IMG/VR virus record: IMGVR_UViG_3300027836_000020
Span: 1-38,415 of that record
Source of the DNA: a virus
DNA: 38,415 bases
Strand: one strand, 5' to 3'
The first letter of the stretch is position 1, and every line of letters starts with the position of its first letter. Of this stretch, positions 33,720 to 38,415 are shown in pieces. The notes under the pieces were generated by a model that made no database searches, was not told the DNA's origin, and worked only from the letters and a program-made list of their open reading frames with translations. A program made the position numbers and the translations under genes.

Positions 33720-33738
33720 CTCCCCAGCTAATTTTTGC
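33720..33738 (+). promoter_or_regulatory. Upstream box shared by the two 109-aa paralogue genes (copy 1)
   Basis: CTCCCCAGCTAATTTTTGC matches 35059-35077 at 18 of 19 positions. It lies 53 nt before ATG 33792. It could be a phage-specific promoter element or part of a conserved leader RNA. Confidence 0.4.
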
Positions 33739-33791
33739 GGTGAGGGTACCCCCGCGTCTGTGGTATCCAAAATATAATAAAATACAATATT

Positions 33792-34121
33792 ATGAGTGTT
33801 TTCTTCAGAAAATTGAGAATCAATGAGTCTACTGGAACAGCAACTATCATTGCTACAGACAGACCAATCACCAGCAAAAGTACTACACTTGCTGGACTGA
33901 ACGTGGGAACACGTACACAAGGTAGTGTAAACTTTGGTGTCTTAAGCCTTATTGACCCTGAAACTAATCAGGTAATGAAAGCTAGTCATCCAACTATTCT
34001 GGCCTTGCAAAAGAAACTGAATGCTGGTGATGAAATGCCAGGATTCCAATTGAGTAGCAACCCTGTGGTTGATATTCAAACTGGTGAGCTAACAACCCTA
34101 ATGTGGATTGAAGCTATCTAA
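33792..34121 (+). CDS. First rightward gene, small conserved protein, paralogue A (109 aa)
   Basis: The protein (MSVFFRKLRINESTGTATII; NAGDEMPGFQLSSNPVVDIQ; ends LMWIEAI) is beta-rich and closely related over its full length to that at 35111-35440, with the VLSLIDPETNxVMKA and KKLNAGDEMPGF segments unchanged. The gene looks less AT-rich than its surroundings, which suggests high expression. Being the first gene right of the control region makes an early role likely. Function is unknown; a small beta-barrel nucleic-acid-binding protein is one possibility. Confidence 0.7.
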   Translation: MSVFFRKLRINESTGTATIIATDRPITSKSTTLAGLNVGTRTQGSVNFGVLSLIDPETNQVMKASHPTILALQKKLNAGDEMPGFQLSSNPVVDIQTGELTTLMWIEAI

Positions 34122-34131
34122 CATCAGTACA

Positions 34132-34160
34132 AGAGGGGAGTGTAACAACTCCTCTCTTTA
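34132..34160 (+). terminator. Hairpin after paralogue A (terminator or processing site)
   Basis: GAGGGGAGT pairs with ACTCCTCTC (9 bp with one G-U) around a 6-nt loop and is followed by TTTA. It starts 11 nt after the stop. The T run is short, so efficiency is uncertain. Confidence 0.55.
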
Positions 34161-34176
34161 ACTAACAGATGAGTGT

Positions 34177-34214
34177 GACTAGCTTAAGGCGTGACTCCTT
34201 GAAATAGTCTTTTT
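34177..34214 (+). terminator. Second hairpin with T run before the 80-aa gene
   Basis: GACTA/TAGTC closes an inner stem AAGG/CCTT, separated by a 4x4 internal loop (GCTT/GAAA), and is followed by five T. Stems are short, so the call is moderate. Together with the hairpin at 34132 it isolates paralogue A's transcript. Confidence 0.45.
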
Positions 34215-34242
34215 AAATATAAATCAAATATAATATAATAAG

Positions 34243-34485
34243 ATGAAAAATATAATAGAAGCTAAGATTAAAGAGACTGAACAAGACTACAATTTAATGG
34301 GTCTATATAGTCATGAAGAATATGTAGGTAGACTAATGGCTCTTAAAGAGCTATTGAACCTATGCAACTTGAGTGAAATGAAAAAGAAACAAGATTGTAA
34401 TATCTTGCGTAAGTTTCAAGAAGCTGAGATAGAAGAGCTATCAGAAGAAGACTATTGGGATGGTGATGCTAGTTGGAATGAATAA
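34243..34485 (+). CDS. Small acidic helical protein (80 aa)
   Basis: A charged helical protein (MKNIIEAKIKETEQDYNLMG, GRLMALKELLNLCNLSEMKK) with a very acidic end (EIEELSEEDYWDGDASWNE). The leader is AT-rich and a hairpin follows the stop. No family recognised; small acidic early proteins often bind host enzymes or mimic DNA, but that is speculation. Confidence 0.6.
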   Translation: MKNIIEAKIKETEQDYNLMGLYSHEEYVGRLMALKELLNLCNLSEMKKKQDCNILRKFQEAEIEELSEEDYWDGDASWNE

Positions 34486-34492
34486 AACTAAC

Positions 34493-34513
34493 AAGGGGTG
34501 TAAAAGCCCCTTT
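34493..34513 (+). terminator. Hairpin after the 80-aa gene
   Basis: AAGGGG/CCCCTT (6 bp) with loop TGTAAAAG, followed by TAAA only. The loop start GTGTAA is shared with the hairpins at 34132 and 34850. A transcript-end or processing signal rather than a classic strong terminator. Confidence 0.5.
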
Positions 34514-34548
34514 AAACTCTTAATTAAATAACTCTTAAATAAAATATT

Positions 34549-34845
34549 ATGGCTTTGCATTTTCAATTATTAGATAAAACAACAGGAGAGGCGCAATCAT
34601 TAAGTAAAGTTGATGATAGAATATGTCTTGAAGTATTCAATTGCACACCACATGAAAAACAATATGGTGGTGAAGTATTTAACTGGTTTGACACCATTGG
34701 TTTTCAACTTGCATCAGGCAAACAGTTGGAAAATGAAGTGTATGAACATTTTAAAAATGCTGAATGGTGGAAGGAAGAACTTCCAATCATAGAACGTGTA
34801 ATTAACTTTCTTCAAGAAAACTACACTACACGTAGTTGGTCTTAA
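34549..34845 (+). CDS. Small protein of unknown function (98 aa)
   Basis: MALHFQLLDKTTGEAQSLSK is followed by DDRICLEVFNCTPHEKQYGG and a helical end (WWKEELPIIERVINFLQENY). The protein is Trp/Phe-rich and soluble, with no signal peptide. Small proteins with a similar start occur in early regions of other environmental phages, but I know no function. A GGGG hairpin with a T-rich tail follows. Confidence 0.6.
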   Translation: MALHFQLLDKTTGEAQSLSKVDDRICLEVFNCTPHEKQYGGEVFNWFDTIGFQLASGKQLENEVYEHFKNAEWWKEELPIIERVINFLQENYTTRSWS

Positions 34846-34849
34846 TAAA

Positions 34850-34877
34850 TAGGGGTGTAAAAACCCCTTTTATTTTT
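34850..34877 (+). terminator. Intrinsic terminator after the 98-aa gene
   Basis: AGGGGT/ACCCCT (6 bp) with loop GTAAAA followed by TTTATTTTT. This is the most convincing classic terminator of the rightward module. Confidence 0.7.
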
Positions 34878-34990
34878 GTCTCCACCGTGTGGAGCAATGG
34901 CATTTTGGTATTGATTATCAAGTAGTTACTAATTAATGTTTTTTTTATCTAAGGTGCACTACGCATAGGTTATTAGCTGTTACCAACTTT

Positions 34991-35070
34991 TCTGCCTACC
35001 AGCTACAACGCATACCTTTCTGCTCTCCAGCTGCTGCGCTGCGCGCAGCTCCTCTCTGCTCCCCAGCTAA
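34991..35070 (+). repeat. GC-rich patch with three direct repeats and a 12-bp palindrome
   Basis: TCTGCCTACCAGCT (34991), TCTGCTCTCCAGCT (35019) and TCTGCTCCCCAGCT (35055) are 14-nt near-copies. Between the last two lies the perfect palindrome GCTGCGCGCAGC (35038-35049). The patch is strikingly GC-rich in an AT-rich genome and leads into the shared box of the second paralogue gene. Confidence 0.6.
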
Positions 35071-35077
35071 TTATTGC
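35059..35077 (+). promoter_or_regulatory. Upstream box shared by the two 109-aa paralogue genes (copy 2)
   Basis: CTCCCCAGCTAATTATTGC, 18 of 19 identical to 33720-33738, 33 nt before ATG 35111. Its first half is also the third copy of the TCTGC-CAGCT repeat. Confidence 0.4.
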
Positions 35078-35110
35078 ACTATTGCAATATAATAATAAAT
35101 CAAATTAGTT

Positions 35111-35440
35111 ATGTCAGTATTTTTTAGAAAATTGAGAGTAAATGATAGCACAGGTACTGCTACCATTATTGTAACATCTGCACCTATTGCAAGTAAAATA
35201 GGTACGTTAGCCGGCATCAGTGTTGGAACAAGAACCCAAAACAATATTACATTTGGTGTTCTTAGTCTGATAGATCCAGAGACTAACTTAGTAATGAAAG
35301 CCAATCATCCTACAATTGCACAACTTCAAAAAAAGTTGAACGCAGGAGATGAGATGCCAGGCTTTAAATTATCTAATAATAGAGTAGTTGACCTTGTAAC
35401 AGGGGAAGATACAACACTCTATTGGGTGGAAGCAATGTAG
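35111..35440 (+). CDS. Small conserved protein, paralogue B (109 aa)
   Basis: Same length and same start (MSVFFRKLRVNDSTGTATII) and end pattern (LYWVEAM) as the protein at 33792-34121, with the core FGVLSLIDPETN and LNAGDEMPGFKLS preserved. The two copies differ most at residues about 20-48. The stop is TAG. Keeping two diverged copies, each with the same upstream box, suggests that the product forms hetero-oligomers or that dosage matters. Function unknown. Confidence 0.7.
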   Translation: MSVFFRKLRVNDSTGTATIIVTSAPIASKIGTLAGISVGTRTQNNITFGVLSLIDPETNLVMKANHPTIAQLQKKLNAGDEMPGFKLSNNRVVDLVTGEDTTLYWVEAM

Positions 35441-35446
35441 AATGAT

Positions 35447-35469
35447 AGGGATGGTTACTAATCATCCCT
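35447..35469 (+). terminator. Hairpin after paralogue B
   Basis: AGGGATG/CATCCCT with loop GTTACTAAT, followed by TAACCCTT. Similar place and stem size to the hairpins after the other small genes; the T run is poor. Confidence 0.5.
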
Positions 35470-35728
35470 TAACCCTTGTATTTACTAGCATATTTTATTT
35501 ATTTGTGTGTCTGTAGTTATGTGTGTGATCTTATATACCCAATAACATAACATAAACACAATGATAATTATACTTACTGCTATTATTATATATAGCTAAT
35601 ATTACTACTATTGTTACTCACACATAGTCTTCTTCTTCTCCTATACTATTGTCTTCTCTATCTATAGGATAAGAGCCATATTACCCGGAACAATAAATAA
35701 ATAAATCAATATTAATTAAACAGAAATT
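35470..35728 (+). other. Non-coding stretch with possible long-range stem
   Basis: No gene is supported here. TATGTGTG (35518-35525) can pair with CACACATA (35619-35626) across about 93 nt, enclosing a GCTAT/ATAGC hairpin (near 35579-35596). The sequence is low-complexity, so chance pairing is plausible. A pyrimidine-rich run (TCTTCTTCTTCTCC) follows near 35628, and the leader of the next gene holds TAAATAAATAAATC. Confidence 0.35.
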
Positions 35729-36058
35729 ATGAAATCAATTAACGTATTTGGAATGAAAACCATCTCAGTAAATGGTACAGCTATTAACACTTTTAAAGTT
35801 AGAGTTACAAACAATCAATTTAATCAAAGTGCATTAGCTTCTTTGTCTATGGTAGATAAAGATATTAGAGTAACACCACTCACTACATACAGAAATAATA
35901 ATTTTCAATCCTTAATTGAAATTACTTACACTGGTATGAATTGGGATAAAGACTTTCTTATCTTTAGAACAGTAGGTAAATCTTTAAAAGATATCCAACT
36001 TAATAAACTAAATGAAAGATACTCATGGACCAATGATCCAGAGTATATAGCACTTTAA
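35729..36058 (+). CDS. Small basic protein of unknown function (109 aa)
   Basis: A beta-rich N-terminal half (INVFGMKTISVNGTAINTFK; RVTNNQFNQSALASLSMVDK) and a C-terminal part with MNWDKDFLIFRTVGKSLKDI. Length equals that of the two 109-aa paralogues and the layout is similar, but residues do not clearly align, so kinship is doubtful. It is followed by a structured non-coding element. No function recognised. Confidence 0.6.
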   Translation: MKSINVFGMKTISVNGTAINTFKVRVTNNQFNQSALASLSMVDKDIRVTPLTTYRNNNFQSLIEITYTGMNWDKDFLIFRTVGKSLKDIQLNKLNERYSWTNDPEYIAL

Positions 36059-36062
36059 CAAT

Positions 36063-36148
36063 AAACTTGCTCAGGTATGCTGTTGTCCTATGAAATAATT
36101 AGGTTAACTGTGAAACCGTAAAGATGAAACAGTACTGAGCAAGTTTTT
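36063..36148 (+). ncRNA. Candidate structured RNA element 1, closed by a 14-bp stem
   Basis: AAACTTGCTCAG(G)TA at 36063-36077 pairs with TACTGAGCAAGTTT at 36133-36146 (14 bp, one bulged G), and a T run ends the element. Inside are GTT-gt-CCTA/TAGG-tt-AAC (36082-36108) and a weaker CTGT/ACAG helix (36108-36132), which would make a three-way-junction-like fold. It may be a decorated terminator or a leader RNA for the next gene; no known ribozyme or riboswitch core was recognised. Confidence 0.5.
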
Positions 36149-36167
36149 AAAATAATCTTTTAATATC

Positions 36168-36365
36168 ATGAATGAAACTAAATTAACATACGCACAAATA
36201 GAACTGTTACAATACATATTAAACAAACATATGTTTGATACTTGTACAATGCATTCTAAAGAACATACAGCACTTAAATATAAGCTTATTACAATGAGAG
36301 CTGAAATAGAATATCCTCATTGTAGTATAAATCTTACACCTGAAGAAATAATCAAAACTTTATAA
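36168..36365 (+). CDS. Small helical protein (65 aa)
   Basis: MNETKLTYAQIELLQYILNK followed by CTMHSKEHTALKYKLITMRA and a short acidic end. All-helical, soluble, with a His/Cys-bearing middle that has no full metal motif. It lies between two structured non-coding elements. Function unknown. Confidence 0.6.
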   Translation: MNETKLTYAQIELLQYILNKHMFDTCTMHSKEHTALKYKLITMRAEIEYPHCSINLTPEEIIKTL

Positions 36366-36370
36366 TGGTT

Positions 36371-36545
36371 TATCTGTACCTATAACAAACAGAGATGTAT
36401 TTGCGTGTTTTACAGTTAATAGAAACATTGCAGTAGTGCCTGTAATAGTAGGCGGGTATAACCTGTTGTAATTTGCTGGCTTTGGTATCATGGACTTGCC
36501 TAAGTAGATAAAATCCATTAACCTGAACAAGTTGTTAAACTGTTC
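36371..36545 (+). ncRNA. Candidate structured RNA: run of five hairpins
   Basis: In order: TCTGT/ACAGA (36373-36393), TGC..GTTT/AAAC..GCA (36402-36432), GCCT/AGGC (36438-36453), GGT..ATGGA/TCCAT..ACC (36484-36523) and GAACA/TGTTC (36525-36545). No reading frame of note crosses the region. With the next element it fills a 332-nt gap that is very large for this compact genome. Individual stems are short, so covariation is needed. Confidence 0.4.
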
Positions 36546-36553
36546 TTATTTAT

Positions 36554-36660
36554 ACAATCAACTACCAACATACAATGACTGATTCCAAATGGATATTATT
36601 GTGGTGTAGTTTAGAAGAGCGTTAAAGGATATAACACACGCTATAGTTGATTGTTTTTTT
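36554..36660 (+). ncRNA. Candidate structured RNA element 2, closed by a perfect 11-bp stem with T7 tail
   Basis: ACAATCAACTA (36554-36564) pairs perfectly with TAGTTGATTGT (36644-36654), followed by seven T. Inside are ACAAT/ATTGT (36572-36602) and AGCGT/ACGCT (36618-36642), again giving a three-way junction. The layout copies that of element 1 although the sequences differ. Intrinsic termination at its end is likely; a sensing or RNA-protecting role is inference. Confidence 0.5.
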
Positions 36661-36678
36661 ACAAACAAATTATTAAAC

Positions 36679-36693
36679 CTCTTTAATAACAAA
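36679..36693 (+). repeat. Leader repeat before the 67-aa gene, repeated at 36999-37013
   Basis: CTCTTTAATAACAAA occurs exactly at both places, with similar sequence on its left (TATTAAAC versus TATTTAAT), and ends just before an ATG each time. It looks like a duplicated ribosome-binding leader. Confidence 0.5.
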
Positions 36694-36697
36694 TAAC

Positions 36698-36901
36698 ATG
36701 AACAAAATACTATTTCACTACGAAAGACAATATAATGATGACATCATTCTTATTGCTAACAATCATAAAGATCTTGAAGACTATTTAAAATCTAACTATG
36801 ATTGGTATAACATATCTGTAACTGAAGATTCAGTTTGTATTGTTGAACTACCAGGATATGCTAAAGACTATGTAGAACTGAAATGGGTAAAACATATTTA
36901 G
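36698..36901 (+). CDS. Small protein of unknown function (67 aa)
   Basis: MNKILFHYERQYNDDIILIA, then NHKDLEDYLKSNYDWYNISV and a beta-like end YVELKWVKHI. Compact alpha/beta look, Tyr-rich, no family known to me. It follows structured RNA element 2 and its leader is the first copy of the leader repeat. The stop is TAG. Confidence 0.6.
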   Translation: MNKILFHYERQYNDDIILIANNHKDLEDYLKSNYDWYNISVTEDSVCIVELPGYAKDYVELKWVKHI

Positions 36902-37016
36902 CATCATGTATCACGACAATCCTAAAAATCAAGGAATACAGAATATACTATGGCTTATTGTCATAGTATTTGTATTCTTAATCAAATTATTATTTAATCT
37001 CTTTAATAACAAACAA

Positions 37017-37217
37017 ATGAAATCAACAAAACTTATGTTAGCTGTAATAGCTACACTTCTCATTACATGGATTGTATTGGGAACAATAGGCTGGTGTATG
37101 TCAGACCTATCATTCAAAGAATGTTTAAAGCATGATGCAACGCTATTCATTATGTTAATATTAGGCTGGGTTCCAGCTATTTTTGTAGGCAGTGATATCC
37201 ATGATTTAAATAATTAA
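37017..37217 (+). CDS. Two-helix membrane protein, paralogue 1 (66 aa)
   Basis: The start is placed at ATG 37017 because from there it aligns end to end with the next gene's product (MKSTKLMLAVIATLLITW versus MKRKKVIIACIVTLLLTW) and because the leader repeat ends just before it. The frame is open upstream to ATG 36906, which would add 37 residues with another hydrophobic segment. Two transmembrane helices (about 6-27 and 43-59) share TLLxTW and MLIxGWxPA with the paralogue. Inner-membrane location is expected; superinfection exclusion is one possible job. Confidence 0.6.
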   Translation: MKSTKLMLAVIATLLITWIVLGTIGWCMSDLSFKECLKHDATLFIMLILGWVPAIFVGSDIHDLNN

Positions 37218-37219
37218 TC

Positions 37220-37432
37220 ATGAAAAGAAAAAAAGTCATAATAGCTTGTATAGTTACATTATTACTTACCTGGCTTTCAATAACTACAATTGCTTATATG
37301 TTATCCAGCGTAACAGACTTTACAACCTGTGCTACTAATCATGGTACAATGATGTTTATGTTAATTATTGGTTGGATGCCAGCATTAATAGTATGTTGCG
37401 AATTATATGAAAGATATGAAATTAAAAACTAA
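37220..37432 (+). CDS. Two-helix membrane protein, paralogue 2 (70 aa)
   Basis: Two transmembrane helices (VIIACIVTLLLTWLSITTIA; MFMLIIGWMPALIVCC) joined by a short loop containing DFTTCATNHG, and a charged end (ELYERYEIKN). It follows paralogue 1 by 2 nt and arose by tandem duplication. Both keep a Cys in the loop. No holin features beyond size and helices. Confidence 0.7.
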   Translation: MKRKKVIIACIVTLLLTWLSITTIAYMLSSVTDFTTCATNHGTMMFMLIIGWMPALIVCCELYERYEIKN

Positions 37433-37444
37433 ACCTTAAATAAC

Positions 37445-37729
37445 ATGAACGCAATTATTTTAAACCCAGAATTATTTATTCAGTACAAATCAAAAATTGG
37501 AATAATGCTATATCCAAAAGATAAATCACCTAAAGTGAATTTCTTTGATGGTTATGAGCATCTCAAATTAGACCGTAGTAAAATAGAAACACCATCAATT
37601 GAAAAGATTCAAGAGGCTGTTGTATCTAATGAACATCTAAGAGAACTAGCAGAAGATCATAATCTGGTAGAAATCCATTATAATGATGACAATGAAGATT
37701 ACATGGAGTATTATTCAGCATTTAACTAA
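37445..37729 (+). CDS. Small acidic protein of unknown function (94 aa)
   Basis: MNAIILNPELFIQYKSKIGI, then KVNFFDGYEHLKLDRSKIET, a helix EKIQEAVVSNEHLRELAED and an acidic end (YNDDNEDYMEYYSAFN). It follows the membrane-protein pair by 12 nt with a usual leader, and a hairpin follows its stop. Not recognised. Confidence 0.6.
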   Translation: MNAIILNPELFIQYKSKIGIMLYPKDKSPKVNFFDGYEHLKLDRSKIETPSIEKIQEAVVSNEHLRELAEDHNLVEIHYNDDNEDYMEYYSAFN

Positions 37730-37733
37730 TCAA

Positions 37734-37756
37734 AAGCCTATCATAATGGTAGGCTT
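37734..37756 (+). terminator. Hairpin after the 94-aa gene
   Basis: AAGCCTA/TAGGCTT (7 bp), extended inward by CA/TG across a mismatch, followed by AAATC with no T run. More likely a transcript-stabilising or processing hairpin than a strong terminator. Confidence 0.45.
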
Positions 37757-37777
37757 AAATCAAAAATCACTTTAAAA

Positions 37778-38143
37778 ATGAAAACATTTAAACAAATAAT
37801 TAAGTTTTTAGTTGTAATTGCTGCACCAATAGTAGCAATATTCTTTTATTTATATAATATTAATGAGATATTTACTTTGGAGTTATCTTATATAGTCTTA
37901 TGGCATATATGCATCTTATTCATTTGCTTTAATTCTTTATTTTACTCTTTTCATATGAGTAACACCAAAGTTTTTAAAAGATTTAATATAAGGATAGTAC
38001 CTGCATTTGGTTTAATTATAGGTCATGATGATTCAGGTAGTATACATATATTAATTGCATGTGTTGATATAGAGTTTGATTACATTGGTTTATGTAGTAA
38101 AAAGAAACCAAGATTTAATTTAAACAAAGAAAGTAAATTATAA
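37778..38143 (+). CDS. Small membrane protein with two helices (121 aa)
   Basis: Transmembrane segments at about residues 8-25 (IKFLVVIAAPIVAIFFYLY) and 36-57 (LSYIVLWHICILFICFNSLF), then a third hydrophobic but weaker stretch (RIVPAFGLIIGHDDSGSIHI) and a basic tail (KKKPRFNLNKESKL). Not related by eye to the 66/70-aa pair. Location in the host inner membrane is expected; function unknown. Confidence 0.6.
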   Translation: MKTFKQIIKFLVVIAAPIVAIFFYLYNINEIFTLELSYIVLWHICILFICFNSLFYSFHMSNTKVFKRFNIRIVPAFGLIIGHDDSGSIHILIACVDIEFDYIGLCSKKKPRFNLNKESKL

Positions 38144-38232
38144 ACTATCACAGGTGACACACTAACAGTACCAGTAATATTATATATTATTATACTAGTA
38201 GTTAGGCCTTGTAAAACCATTGAATAACAGTG

Positions 38233-38257
38233 ACTCAGCATATTTTATATGTTGAGT
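38233..38257 (+). terminator. Hairpin before the last gene
   Basis: ACTCAGCATAT pairs with ATATGTTGAGT (11 bp, one G-U) with a 3-nt loop, followed by TGCTTTATT. The 139-nt gap 38144-38282 around it also holds a CTAAC/GTTAG closed AT-rich stem (38161-38205), making another structured interval. Confidence 0.5.
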
Positions 38258-38282
38258 TGCTTTATTCATTTAAAAATTAATC

Positions 38283-38415
38283 ATGGAAACATATAGCATA
38301 TCAAAAGAATTACTCAATAAAATATTCATTGAGTTAATTAACAAAGACAGTATTAAAAATTCTGCAAATAAAGATACTATTACTAATATACTACTTAAAG
38401 ATTTACCAGAACATT
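38283..38415 (+). CDS. Start of a small protein, cut by the right edge
   Basis: ATG 38283 behind a TTTAAAAATTAATC leader opens a frame with no stop for the 44 codons left in the window (METYSISKELLNKIFIELIN, then NKDTITNILLKDLPEH). The visible part is helical and Asn/Lys-rich. It continues the series of small rightward genes. Nothing further can be said. Confidence 0.55.
   Translation, partial: METYSISKELLNKIFIELINKDSIKNSANKDTITNILLKDLPEH

Larger units (their letters stand above)
33470..33791. promoter_or_regulatory. Divergent control region between the leftward and rightward modules
   Basis: These 322 nt separate the outward-facing gene blocks and contain no convincing gene. From left to right I see the leftward leader motif, an A7T6 tract near 33567, three phased repeats (33624-33706), the box CTCCCCAGCTAATTTTTGC (33720-33738), a GGGTACCC palindrome (33744-33751) and an AT-rich leader to ATG 33792. 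Promoters in both directions and regulator binding sites are expected here; a replication origin is a possible alternative. Confidence 0.6.

Noticed and set aside
33552-33920. A 122-codon minus-strand reading frame across the control region and the start of the first rightward gene
   Set aside because: It runs antisense through a well supported gene with a clear paralogue and has an unnatural Ser/Cys/Thr-rich composition; it would also block the divergent promoter region.
34610-34792. A second 60-codon plus-strand frame inside the 98-aa gene
   Set aside because: Fully nested in another frame without its own leader; the outer frame has better composition and start context.
35071-35304. Minus-strand 77-codon frame opposite paralogue B
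   Set aside because: Antisense shadow of a conserved gene, with no leader of the type used by other genes here.
36063-36148. Hammerhead ribozyme or group I intron
   Set aside because: The conserved CUGAUGA/GAAA hammerhead core and intron P3-P7 elements were not found, and the neighbouring genes are not split.
36366-36697. tRNA genes in the structured gap
   Set aside because: No cloverleaf with a T-loop GTTCRANTC-like segment and 7-bp acceptor stem could be built.
36929-37150. Minus-strand 73-codon frame opposite the membrane-protein genes
   Set aside because: Antisense to a gene with a clear tandem paralogue; no independent support.

Overview
The window is part of the genome of a crAss-like phage (Crassvirales-type tailed virus) that infects a member of the Bacteroidota, most likely a flavobacterium. 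Three things suggest this. First, the DNA is strongly AT-rich and translation starts sit behind A-rich leaders without Shine-Dalgarno sequences. Second, the order of structural genes is the crAss-like one: terminase, portal, acidic internal protein, HK97-type capsid protein, conserved virion proteins, fibres, ring proteins, then a large beta-propeller-like tail protein. Third, one gene in the fibre cluster encodes a protein with a Sec signal peptide and a type IX secretion C-terminal sorting domain, a system restricted to Bacteroidota. Stops are TAA and TAG; TAG ends the capsid gene, so no TAG recoding is visible here. I see no tRNA, CRISPR array, insertion sequence or integrase.

Layout. Positions 1-33469 are one long leftward (minus-strand) late module. 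In transcription order from 33469 it holds: two paralogous virion-like proteins; a cluster of tiny Lys/Gly-rich basic proteins; an endolysin (peptidoglycan-binding domain plus amidase); an IHF/HU-like protein, a zinc-ribbon protein and a RecB/Cas4-type nuclease; a GroES-like co-chaperonin overlapping the large terminase; portal, putative scaffold and major capsid protein; conserved head and ring proteins; a fibre region (848-aa fibre, small partner, 557-aa type IX secretion substrate, coiled-coil protein, 744-aa vWA protein, Cys-rich protein); a metallophosphoesterase; two ring/adaptor proteins; and the start of the muzzle/stabilisation protein, which runs off the left edge. Intrinsic terminators after the metallophosphoesterase, the Cys-rich protein, the 487-aa virion protein and the capsid gene divide this module. 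A recurring AT-rich leader motif may be its late promoter.

Positions 33470-33791 are a divergent control region with three phased repeats. From 33792 rightward, small plus-strand genes of unknown function (probably early) are separated by unusually structured non-coding DNA. Most of these genes are followed by a hairpin, two are paralogues sharing an upstream box, two encode paralogous two-helix membrane proteins, and about 400 nt in two intergenic gaps (36059-36167 and 36366-36697) look like structured RNA.

The most unusual items are the phage-borne type IX secretion substrate, the co-chaperonin nested against terminase, and the structured RNAs with the phased repeats of the rightward region. 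All functional assignments come from reading motifs; no database search was run.
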